The notes beneath the pieces are model-generated. The model had not been told where the DNA came from and did no database searches. It saw only the letters and a list, made by a program, of their open reading frames with translations. A stretch of DNA of 64,000 bases, taken from NCBI GenBank assembly GCA_963691815.1, contig OY829658.1, positions 17,132,326 to 17,196,325 of the forward strand, given 5' to 3'. Below, piece by piece: positions 15,294-25,354 of the stretch. The first letter of the stretch is position 1; each line of letters begins with the position of its first letter. The translations under genes were made by a program, and so were the position numbers. Source of the DNA: Echiichthys vipera (taxonomy: Eukaryota > Chordata > Actinopteri > Perciformes > Trachinidae).

Positions 15294-16928
15294 TTAATCA
15301 GGCATGTATGGGCGGAGGTGATCCTCGATGTCTCCCACACCCCAGCAGGTCAGCTGGTCCTGGGGCAAGTACAGGCAGAGGCTGCACAACTTGAACACTG
15401 TGGCCTTGGTTTTAGGAGTCTGCAAGAGAGGTGGACAGAGAACATGTGTGGTGAAGTGTTGGGACGCTGTCTGAGGTTTCCGTTCGTCACATCACTAACA
15501 TTAAGATTTCAATGGGCTGACTCACCTGTAAGTGCTGTCTATCCATAAAGAGGAATACAGACTGAGTTGGGTTGTTCATGACCATTCCAGCCTTGTCTTT
15601 GCGACCCAAAGCATGCAAGCACTGCTTCTCGTAGTCTCCATGATGGAATTCAAACTTGGCCTGTAAGTCAGAGGAGATACTTTTGAGCCAAGAAGTACAT
15701 TTGTTGCATCCAGACAAGGGCAGGGGATACACATAGACTTAATGATTCAATTCATATTTTTAGATGCCACACAGAATGTGAAATGTATACATTGCGGCAA
15801 TCAAGTCACTACAACGTGCCCAAAAAGGTCATTTTCATTGAAGAAAAAACAACAACACGGCAATGACAGTCAATAGCTGAATGTGATAATCTGTGTGACT
15901 ATTTTACGCATGTGGGCCTAAACATATCTGGTTTTAGTCTTGCTGCATATTGCAAAAACAAATCAATAAAATTGTAAAATTCAAGCTTGGGAAATAGTCT
16001 GTAGTATTTATGTTATTTTTTGGGGTTTATTGGTTGGTTAAAAGAGTAAGTTTAAGACGTTACCTTGGATCCTGGGGAAATGTAACAGATTATTTTCACT
16101 GTTTTCTGACATTTAATTAACAACTAATCTAGAAATAAATCAGCATATTAATTTAAAATCGTTGTTATTTGCAGCCCAAATTATAATCACAGTTAAAACA
16201 TTTACAGCTGAGTAATCTGACAAGATGCCATGCTCTGACCTGAACAGGCCTAAAGGGTTCATCATCTGCCCCCTTCCATCTGGAGAACAGCAGACAGACA
16301 ATCTTCTCAATGTCGTTGCGTGGCCAAAGGATGAAGTCCATCTCCTGTGTGCAGCCTATCACATCCTGTGAGAAGAGAGTTCAATGTAAAACATAACCCG
16401 ACGTTGTCTTCTTCAAGCTTCCCCCTCCTCAGATGGTGCACTGACTTACCCTTCGCATTGACTGATATCGGGGAGCATGCAGTTGCACAACATCTTTTTG
16501 GAGGAGTTCTATCGAACTCTCGAGAGAATAGCTGGAATCTCGCACACCTCGTAGGATGTTTTCTTCATAGTTGTTGGTCATCACTGGCACCACTTCAGCT
16601 ACCTCAAAAAGTGCAGACTTCTTCTTCTGTAGTGACAAAACAGATACAAGCAAACATTTGAAGTCATGGTCTTGCCATGCCAAGTCAGAAAGCAACATTT
16701 AAACGTGTGAGCAAGAGCTAGAGAAAATTATAATAAGAAGTATGAGACCAGTGCGATTTAAGTCTAGAATTACGGTGTTCTTCCATTTTACGGACAAACC
16801 TTTTCTTTGAAAACGAAGGCTATATAAATCTTGAAGTCAAACTGATCTGCCAAAGATTCCCTTTTCTTCCGAAGTTGAGCTCGTAGTCGATTTCTTGTTT
16901 GATTTCTTCGTGAAGTTGGGTCCCCCAT
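15294..16928 (-). CDS. C6orf62: C6orf62 orthologue, conserved protein of unknown function
   Basis: Five coding exons on the minus strand: 16928-16800, 16626-16450, 16365-16240, 15660-15526 and 15419-15294. All junctions are phase 0, giving 230 residues (human 229). Identity is very high through MTNNYEEN, LQKDVVQLHAPRYQSMRR, QEMDFILWPRNDIEKIVCLL, HHGDYEKQ, SVFLFMDRQHLQ and the C-terminus DHLRPYMPD. The N-terminus is strongly basic (residues 7-24, rich in R, K and Q). No signal peptide or membrane helix is seen. Human C6orf62 is also called XTP12; I know of no established biochemical role and assign none. It sits between ACOT13 (tail-to-tail) and GMNN (head-to-head), as expected from human 6p22.3. 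The start is the conserved MGDP. Confidence 0.95.
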
Positions 16929-18567
16929 GGTTAGATTTTGATGGTAGTGTCCTCTTCTCTTGCGCAGAATATTTTGGCTACACTCTCTACTTATTTTATT
17001 TATAAGCTGGTCAAAGGATGGAGCTAGCTACCCTTTGCAGAAACAACGCATCAAACAACTCTATATCTGTAAAATACCCACTAATTACCAACTGAGAAGG
17101 TCAACAAATCAGAAACAAAACTAAGTCATTTTAATTTTGTGTAAAAGGGCAGTGTTGAGGAGGGGAATGGTCAACAAGCTAAGACTACATCTCCTTATTA
17201 CTTGTTCAGAAATCCACGTTTTAAGACATGACTTTTAAGCCAAATTAGCTTTTTTTTTCTCAACCTGCCATCGACAAGGGATTACAACAGAGATCTTTAA
17301 ATGAAAGAGCAGCTCAAATTTGACTAACTTTTCTTCTGAGAATGTGACTGAAATCAACAGATGCTACTGTAAAAAACCCATAGCAATATTTTTGCTAGTG
17401 AAATCGAGGACTACGGACACTAGCAAGCAGACAAATATTCTATTATTTGGGTCATTTCAAAGTCCCTCATCCATAGCTATCGTTTTGTGTTTGTTTCTCT
17501 GTAGAGTTATGTGCGTGTTACAGGCGGATCGGGAATACAGACGAACATGGCAGGTAAATACAGATGCCAGGAGATGTTGGCACCGGGTAACATCGAAGAC
17601 TACTGCGAAAGTACCTTGACATTTCCTCAACTTTTTTTACTGCCACTCATTTGGCCCAGGGCCTGCGGTGCTGCCACTGCTGATAGACATTGTTGTGGGC
17701 GTATTTTTCTCTTTAGCACACTAGCTAAAGTGAGCTAGCAGGCTAATCTAGGGCATTCACTTCCCAACACTAACTAGTAGTGAACCAACGAATATAGCTA
17801 CATCTTATCTTCTGACTGATTGGCTTAATTGAGGCCTACGTGTGATTGGCTTAGCTAGCGTACAGTCATCTTTCTACGCGTTTACATTTTCTCGCGAGAT
17901 TCAACGCGACTGCCAGTGTGCTGTGTGTGTGTCAAAAGACCTGCAACGGTTCGACCGACTAACTGTTTTCGCTCGTGCTCAGCATTTTTAGCTTTAGGGT
18001 ATGACGTGTTCAGTCGTGTCTTATCAACTACGTCATGGGCCTAAAATCAGTTAGGGGATTCGAAAGCCAACCGACGACGAACGCTGAGTGGCGAAATAAA
18101 CGTTAGCCGAACAAACTCTCCCCTTTCCCCCACGTCTGAAGTGTCGAGGTGTTTTCTTTCTCTTCTTTTCTTCAGTCGTCACAACCTCCGACTCGCCCTG
18201 ATGCATGCCATGTCAAGATAAATCGACAATCCAGTTGAAGTCCTCCGTTCTTTCAGTCGACGTGTGGCGTGTTCTGTCTCCCGGCGGGCCCATATTTAAC
18301 GGCGTGTCGTCCAACGTTTGTCCGTTTGGTTTCTTTGTGTGTGTTTTTGAGGAGCAGCTGATAATAGCACACACACACAACAAGCTCGAGGATCCACAGC
18401 CTCCCCAAAATGGCCGCCACAGTCAACTACAAAGATGTGACGTGTGTTGACATGTGACCGCGCAGGGGCGAAAAAAACAACAGCTTTTCCTTTTTTGTTT
18501 TTATTGAAAAGAAATTCATTTACAATATCGTTGCACAGAAAACACAACAACACCTCTCAACATTAGG
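16929..18567. other. 5' region of C6orf62
   Basis: There are no coding exons I can support. The stretch probably holds non-coding 5' exons of C6orf62 and its promoter. A further CpG-containing patch lies at 18060-18470. Open frames on both strands here have no family features. Confidence 0.45.
17800..18000 (-). promoter_or_regulatory. Putative C6orf62 promoter with TCTCGCGAGA and CCAAT boxes
   Basis: Two inverted CCAAT boxes (GATTGG at 17818-17823 and 17844-17849, 26 bp apart) lie beside a perfect palindrome TCTCGCGAGA at 17890-17899. This palindrome is a known element of CpG-island promoters, bound by BANP in mammals. CpG density is raised compared with the flanks. Transcription toward C6orf62, through an untranslated 5' exon, is inferred. 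Confidence 0.5.
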
Positions 18568-18770
18568 TATGGAGGTCTAAACATGACTAAAGTCTCAAAT
18601 AAATAAATGCATACGTAAATGAATACATGTGTAAATAGACAGATAAATAAATGTTCACCTTTATTTCTGTGTCCATATGATAAGGAGGTGGGAGGTCCCA
18701 TTTAGTCATGCATTTATTTCTTCATTTATTTCTTCATTTATTTATTTATTGCAACGTTTAGTCCTCCATA
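18568..18770. mobile_element. TATGGAGG-ended miniature element
   Basis: The termini TATGGAGGTCTAAAC and GTTTAGTCCTCCATA form a 15-bp inverted repeat with one mismatch. The interior is an imperfect palindrome of AAATAAATAAATG units. TA at both ends fits a Tc1/mariner-type target duplication. There is no coding capacity. Confidence 0.65.
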
Positions 18771-19229
18771 TAGGGCAAATTGGATAACAATAACTTAAAT
18801 TGTGTTTGAAAAATTATATGTAACAAATGAAAGCGAATATTTTTTTTTAAAAAAAGGGAAAAAATAAAATAATAACAGGGAATCTAAATTATTTTATAGT
18901 TGCCAGGTGTCCTCAATCACCTTCATCGTCATATAAGCACAGGGGAAGATCTTTTTTCTATGTCCATGGGAGAGATCTTGCATGTTTTTTTCCCCATTAC
19001 CTTCACCACCGAGATGACTGGCCACAAAATCCAGCTTTAAAACAGAAACAAATGACTTGGTTTGTAAAAGAAAAGCTGTAAAAAAGAAATTAAGACTATA
19101 TGCCACTTTTATGTTTATGAATGTGTATGTGTTAAATTGGTTTGATATGGAATATTTTTTAAGACATTTTTTAGGAAAACGAGATATTGTATTTGTCACG
19201 ACAAGAAAACTGTATATTTTGAACCTATT

Positions 19230-20340
19230 TTTTTAAATTATTCAAGAAACCACCAATTCAACCATTTTAAATAGAATTTGGACATTATATTCAACCATTA
19301 CATGGACTAAACAAAGTAATGCAATGAAAACAGTTTGAATTTGTAAAGCCTTACATATTTTTCTTTAATGTTTGTAATTTGTGTTATGGTACCCCTATGT
19401 ATATAATTTTGTCTTGTTCTGTTCATGTCTGTTAATGTATTTGTTTTTTGTGTGAAAATAATTGTATGGTGAAAACATGAAATAAAGAATAATAAAATAA
19501 AAAAACAACAGCACGAAAAATAATCTACTATCTGTCGTTACTTTCCAACTTTAAATACTTAAAGTACATTTTAATTGATGCTATTATTATTATTTCTACA
19601 TTTATAAATACATTTTTTTGGCGTTGTGCTTAAATCTGGAAAATGTTTTTATTTAATATTTTCAATAGAAATAATAAATGAATAAATAATAAAAAACAAC
19701 AGCAAGAAAATGAATCTACTATCTGTGGTTACTTCCAAACTGTAAATAACAGATGTACTTGTTATTGTGAGGGAGAAACTATTGAACATGTTTTTGTATA
19801 TGGTTTTCATTTTACTTCTTTATTTGGTTTGATTTACAGAAGTACCTTTCAAAATGTTTTGTAAAATTAATAATAATAACAAAAATTTATTTATTACTTA
19901 TTCTTAACAATCTCAAATATTTGGCAGATGACACATACATATTTAATTTGTCACAATCTTATCAATATCCATCAGATTATTTGGTATAACCAACTACCCT
20001 CCTTTTATATTTTAAAATATTCAGATTTTAAATCATATTTGACCACTAAGGAAAACTTAAAACTCAAATATAATACATTTTGCAACACTATTAGATTATT
20101 TAGGCATTTCAAATGTACTCCCTTAGTTTAGCAGCTGACCCCATATTTTTGTTTTGTTATACTTCATTCCTTTTTTTATGTTTAACTTTCTTATGCATTT
20201 TAATTGATGCTATTATTATTATTATTACATTTATTCAAAAAACTTTTTGGCTGTAGTGCATAACTCTGGAACATGTTTTATTTAATATTTCCAAATAAAA
20301 AAATTAATTTTTTTTAAAAAACAACAGCACGAAAAAAAAT
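19230..20340 (+). mobile_element. L1-like LINE 3' fragments (tandem debris)
   Basis: A frame at 19742-19863 reads CTCYCEGETIEHVFVYGF, resembling the zinc-binding segment after LINE reverse transcriptase (C-x-C then ETIEHLF). About 70 bases on, a further frame (19928-20131) contains SDFKSYLTTKENLKLKYNTF, like the end of fish L1/Tx1 ORF2. The 3' tail sequence TTTTAATTGATGCTATTATTATTA occurs at about 19570 and 20197, so at least two copies overlap; another LINE-like tail ends near 19500. All are stop-ridden and inactive. Confidence 0.6.
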
Positions 20341-20349
20341 CTTCCTCGT

Positions 20350-20426
20350 GAGCACAGACTGTATAAATAATAATCATATTATATATATTATATTATTTAT
20401 TATGACTCATTATACAGTCCATGCTC
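20350..20426. repeat. 77-bp palindromic element upstream of GMNN
   Basis: GAGCACAGACTGTATA at the left pairs with TATACAGTCCATGCTC at the right (inverted, two mismatches), around an AT-rich centre. The ACTGTATA end motif recurs in the small palindrome at 21068-21106 and in the fish elements ending near 29720 and 39210. Confidence 0.7.
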
Positions 20427-20439
20427 GGGCGTGACGCCT

Positions 20440-20537
20440 TCCCCACGTGACCGAGTGGGCGTATTTAAGCCCCTGGCGCGAGATTCTCGGAGCAGAGAGA
20501 AAAAGCTTTCACCACCACGCAGCAAGTCACACCAACG
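20440..20537 (+). promoter_or_regulatory. GMNN core promoter and first non-coding exon
   Basis: CACGTG E-box at 20444-20449, TATA-like TATTTAA at 20462-20468 and an E2F-like TGGCGCGAGA at 20474-20483 lie just upstream of a probable untranslated exon ending at 20537 before GTAAGT. E2F control fits what is known of geminin as an S-phase gene. The exact start site is inferred. Confidence 0.6.
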
Positions 20538-20939
20538 GTAAGTCAGTTTAACGGTTATCTACTTAAATATCGCCTTAATTTGAGGCTCCTCACATCTGTT
20601 GTCCGTTCACTGTTGCTGCCATCAGCCTCCGTTGTGCTGGCTGTTTCCGTGGCCGCTTAAATCATCGTATTTCTGTAGTTATGAGTCATTTGGCCTTTTG
20701 TGAAGTTACCAACTCCTCTACAGAGGTGACGACACCCTTAACGATAATCATGTCCTTCCCAAGCTAATTAGGTCGCATTAAGTGCTACATGTATAACTAT
20801 CAGTGTCGCGTTTGAGATTTAACGTTAACTTCTCATTTTAAATTAGCAAGTTAGCTTACTTTGGCAGTTTTGACCCCAAATGTATGTGACTTCCTGTTGA
20901 TATTCATTAACGTTTTCTCCATTAGGTTCCTGAAGGAAA

Positions 20940-23506
20940 ATGAGTTTCAGTGGAAAGATGAAACACAGCCACCAGAGGTCTGATGAGAATATGAAGGTGA
21001 GCGACGCTAATTTGTCGTCTGTCTGCGACGTGAACTAAAGTTTAGTGCTGAGGTTCACAGCGTAATACCATAGACTGTATAATGAATTCATTTCTACAGT
21101 CTATGGGTGATACACAAGCCACTTAACAGCTGGTAGATATGTCGTCCTACAGTAAAGGGCTTTTTTAAAAATGGTTAAAGTAAATAGTAGCTATTAACAA
21201 ATATGGATTTATTACTTGTTCTTAACAATCTCAAATATTTGGCAGATGAGACATGCATATTTAATTTGTCTCAGTCTTAGCAAAAATACTATATCCATCA
21301 GATTATTTGGTTTAACCAACTACCCTCCTTTTATATTTTTAAATATTCAGATTTGTCACTATGATGACTTGCCCTTATTTCCATACTAGCTGGCAGAAAT
21401 AAGAAAATGCAGGTTTTAAATGCCAAATACTCAACTTGATTACCTTATTTTCTACAACTTAAGACAAAGAACAAGTGTTTTTTTTAAATTTATATAAATG
21501 GCTGTAGCTTGAGACAGTCTCTCATAAAAAAAAAGACCTTTTAATGGCATGACACACACTATTGTGACGCTGTGGCCAAACATTAACAGTGAGCATGTCG
21601 GCTGCTCTCTAATGAGCCTCGGGAGAAACTTTCCCACGGCTGTAAGAATTCAGGCCTGTTGCACATGGCAGCAGTGTTGTAAGCCACTTCACTTATGCCC
21701 TCTCCCATGGTGACAGTGTAACTAAAGTAAAGCTTGCAAAGTGATGCTAAGCCTCTGGTGAATAGAGGCTTTGAAAATGAGATCGCAGGTCATGTTAGTT
21801 TCCCATGGTGACTCAATGTTGAGTTACTCAAAAACACATCTGGGAAGTGTTTAGGATCTTGCCTTTGGTTAACCATTTTTGCATCCGATTGGTGATTTAC
21901 TCAGCTGTAAGGTAACACTTACTACTTGTTTTCCAGAGCTTTTTTACACCATCCCAAAAGGCAATGGGACCCCCCAGGCAAACCCTGCAGGTCCTCCAAC
22001 CTTCCTCTGGCAACACAAATCTGGGGAGGTTAGCTCAGGTATACAGTGGCTTGGCAAGTAATTTGCTTTGGGTGACTTTTGTGTAGGGTTGCATTTGAAC
22101 CAAATTTTATTGACTGGTTCCACTAACAGAAAAAGTGTAACATAGCCTTTTTGATTATTAATTTATTTGTTTTTTGTCTTTAGGTGGGAAAAGTCATCCC
22201 CAAACGGAAACAGTGGAGCGCAGAACAAACTAGAGGTCCAAAGAGGGTCAAGGCAGAAGTTAAATCTACACAAACAGAAGAAACTCACTGTGTGACAGAT
22301 GGCATCTCAAATGAAGCATATGAACTTATGGTTGTAGGTAAGCATTCATAATGGCTGCACTAAATACAAAATTGTAATAATCCCCCAAATATAAGTCTCT
22401 TCAGCTTGATTTTTTTGTTGTTGTAGAAACTCCTCCTTCCACCTACTGGAAAGAGATTGCCGAAGAGCGCCGAAAGGCCTTGTACAATGTTCTACAGGAG
22501 AATGAGAAGGTGAGTTAATCACTGAGAGCCGGCTAATGTTTAGCCATCAATTGAGTTGTTCCCACGGACTGAGTCAACCTCAGCTGGCTCCAGTCCAGCT
22601 GGCACTGGATTTTGAAGTAACTTTGCACCTGGATGCACTCATTGAAAGCGATTCTGCTGATGTACAAATCCTATAATAAACCCCTTTTAAATTAGGACGG
22701 GTTGTTTATATATCTGAAATTTAGCCCTGTTCTTTTTTTTTTTTCTCCACTAAATGTAGCCAGAGTGATAACTGTGCTATTGTCTGATATGCATTATTTT
22801 GAAGCAGTCTTTAATGGTTTTGTTTATTATAACCAGCTACACAAAGACATTGAGGCCAAGGATGAGCAGATAACACAGCTCAAGTGTGAAAATGAAGAGC
22901 TACAGGAGCTGGCACAACATGTACAGTACATGGCTGATATGATTGAGGTAAGCGCATCTATGTCCTAGTCTCATATTGCTAGAACTATATCCAGAGTCTT
23001 TGTCTGAATATTGTCTGGCTACACCATTCTGGGATAAGGGGGAACGCTCTGGCTTGTCTGCATTTCTCTAAACTAATTTCAATAGTCTTGGGTGACTCTA
23101 AGCCCTGGATGCAGAAAAGTCAGGCTTTATCATGTGGTAAACCAGACTAGTTGTGTGATGAACTTAATTTCATTCACACAGGTTTAATCCAAGCCTTTCT
23201 GTGCTTAATTCTTAACACCAGCATTTATATTGTTGCATGTTCATAAGTACCAGTATGTCAAACTAAAACTACACTACTTTTTACATATCATGTTTTGTTT
23301 TTCGTTTTAAGAGGCTGACTGGGAAGAGCCCAGACAATCTGGAGGAACTGAGGGAGATCACTCTTGATGTTGAGGAGGATGAGCATGACGACAGTGAAGT
23401 GGTAGATCAGAGTGAGGAAGAAGACTCTGATTACAGTCAAAGTGATTCAGAGGAAGAAGAGACCTCGGACCATGAACAAGATGGACCCTCTGGTGCACAG
23501 GATTGA
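20940..23506 (+). CDS. GMNN: Geminin, DNA replication licensing inhibitor
   Basis: Six coding exons: 20940-20996, 21937-22038, 22184-22337, 22427-22509, 22837-22947 and 23312-23506. Phases agree and give 233 residues (human 209). The destruction box RQTLQVLQ (R33-L36, an RxxL motif) should direct APC/C degradation at mitosis exit. A basic nuclear-import stretch follows (VIPKRKQW, GPKRVKAE, residues about 57-75). Residues 108-170 hold TYWKEIAEERRKALYNVL and then the heptad coiled coil LHKDIEAKDEQITQLKCENE, which in the family dimerises and binds CDT1, blocking MCM loading. The tail from residue 170 is very acidic and longer than in human. The start lies in an exon beginning at 20926, 14 bases before the ATG. 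Neighbours are C6orf62 (divergent) and RIPOR2 (convergent), as in mammals. Confidence 0.95.
21068..21106. repeat. 39-bp near-perfect palindrome
   Basis: CCATAGACTGTATAATGAAT is followed by its imperfect reverse complement ending TACAGTCTATGG. It lies in the first coding intron of GMNN and shares its ends with a larger fish element family. Confidence 0.75.
21190..21356 (+). mobile_element. Second copy of the L1-like LINE fragment, in a GMNN intron
   Basis: This stretch repeats 19885-20035 almost base for base: TCTTAACAATCTCAAATATT, TTTGGCAGATGA, then ATCCATCAGATTATTTGGT and ACTACCCTCCTTTTATATT. It is a fragment only and lies inside the intron between GMNN exons 20996 and 21937. Confidence 0.75.
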
Positions 23507-23896
23507 CTGACACGTTTTGTATGTCACGGGACTTTGACCTGCTTATATTCACCTGCAGATGTTGGCCAGAATATCTTTGGCAGCTTTTGGAGGACATCCG
23601 TTTGGCTTTTAAAAGTAATTGATGTAAATGTTTAGTTATTGAACACTTGCAATTTTATATTTTTACGCCTTTAAATGCTTTTTTTTTTCCTTTGACCTTT
23701 TGCTTTCCATGTCAGTTTTAAAAGTAAAGGTGTTCAAAACTAAACCAGAATAGGCCCTTTTTCACAGCAGACATTTTGACAGGTCGCATGAGAAGCACAG
23801 GTTTAATTGACTTAATCGCAGAGCTATGCCGTTCAGTTGTTACTTTAGTAGACAGAGCCATTGTCACAGCAAAACAATTATTTGTTGCTTCTATGG

Positions 23897-24218
23897 AATA
23901 AACACCAAGAGTTGTAGCTCTCCCAGCTACTTATGTTGTAAATGCTGAAGGGTCCTACCCAAGCCCCTGTGGGGCTCTTAGGCCTTCTCACATTTTTTTG
24001 ACAGTTGGAAACTATTAACAAGAGAATTGATTACCTTGTGGCTGGAACGCTTGTATCGTCAAACCTAGTGCTGTAAAATGTGCATTGAGGTGATTTTTGT
24101 TAAAGATGAGTGTTGCATTCATTGCCAGATGTGGCCTAGAGAAACACCTGAAGTTTGTTTACATTGTAAAATTGTGCAATGTTATGGCGTGTGTACATAA
24201 AGCCCAATGTAAATTAAA
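23897..24218 (+). terminator. GMNN poly(A) signals
   Basis: AATAAA at 23897-23902 and ATTAAA at 24213-24218 are both plausible, giving 3' UTRs of roughly 0.4 and 0.7 kb. A T-tract of over 20 bases follows near 24281-24302. Confidence 0.5.
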
Positions 24219-24774
24219 CTTATTTTAAAGAAACACTTTTCTCTTTGTATGCTGTAATGGGTTTTGCAGTAAGTTGCTGTTTTTTTTTTTTTTTTTTTTT
24301 TTAAGTGGAGGAACTGTATTTACACCTGTAGACAACTCAAATAGACTTTAATTCAACATTAAATGGTGTTTGAAATTTTCAGCTTTATACTTTTAATGTA
24401 TTGTGACAAATGAAACTGCAAGGTCTAAACTTGACTCAGTCGAGGGAAGCAAGGCCGTGCTATATGAAAGTATCGGCTGCAGTAAAGTCTTCAGATTCCA
24501 GAAGCACTTCATATTGTTAGTGAGAAGAAATCAAAGGTAAATTAAGTTTTTGGTCTAAATCCATTTCAAAGACAAATGGACACTTGATTTTAACATCTAA
24601 AGATTCATAGCCTATATTCTAACCTGTAATCCTAAAGTACATCATAATTTTCATATTCATAATACAAGCCACTGGAGGACAGGGGCGATGTTTCAGTTCT
24701 CAACTGGAGGATGTTTGAACCGTATAGGATGAAGTTACAATAATCACATCAGGATGATATGTACCGGCGTTTCA

Positions 24775-25230
24775 GCAGGAGTGATGGAGACGAGCAACGT
24801 TCTGGAGGTGTTTTTTTTTTATCGGGTTTGCATGGGGTAAGAATGAGGGTGGGGTTCAGAATGATGCCTATGTTGCGCATGTAAGTGAAGGGGGTGACGA
24901 TGGAATCTATCAATGTTGAGGGAGAAATCCTGGGTGGTGCAGATGAGGGAGTTTGGGCCGATGAGGATTTCAGATTTATTGCAGTTGTGTTGCATCCTAG
25001 TTGTGACATGAGGCAGGTGGAACAGGGGGCTGTGGAGAGGTAGAGCTGAGTGTCGTTGGCATAGCAGTGGAAACAGGATGTAGAGGACCAAGTACCGAGC
25101 CCTGGGGGACACCGCAAGTGACTGGGGAAGTGGGAATTTGCAATTGTTGACGTGAATTGGTTTGTCGGAAAAATACAACTTAAACCAGGTGCGAGCGGTG
25201 CCGGTGATGCCGTATTCATGCCTGGAAGAA
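24775..25230 (-). mobile_element. L2-like LINE reverse transcriptase remnant
   Basis: On the minus strand, broken frames read WF-LYFSDKPIHV, then a damaged VPQG-SVLGP-type block, then CFHCYANDTQLYLS, then LICTTQDFSLNID and a RNIGIILNPTL block. These are the consecutive landmarks of L2/Rex-type reverse transcriptase. The YADD catalytic box has become YAND, and frameshifts separate the blocks, so it is dead. It lies between the convergent ends of GMNN and RIPOR2. Confidence 0.75.
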
Positions 25231-25354
25231 TCTGTAATACCATTTCAGATATTAAAAGTGTAGATCCAAAACACAAAGAATGCTTACATGAATGACATGT
25301 CAGTCTTAACCAACAAAATAATTCACATTAAGAACAATCACAATTACATAGTTT

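Noticed and set aside
19928..20131. 67-codon + strand frame as a small gene
   Set aside because: It matches the end of an L1-like ORF2 and is repeated in part at 21190-21356.
24749..25276. 175-codon minus-strand frame as a gene
   Set aside because: Its content is a broken L2-like reverse transcriptase with YAND in place of YADD; it is annotated as a mobile element.
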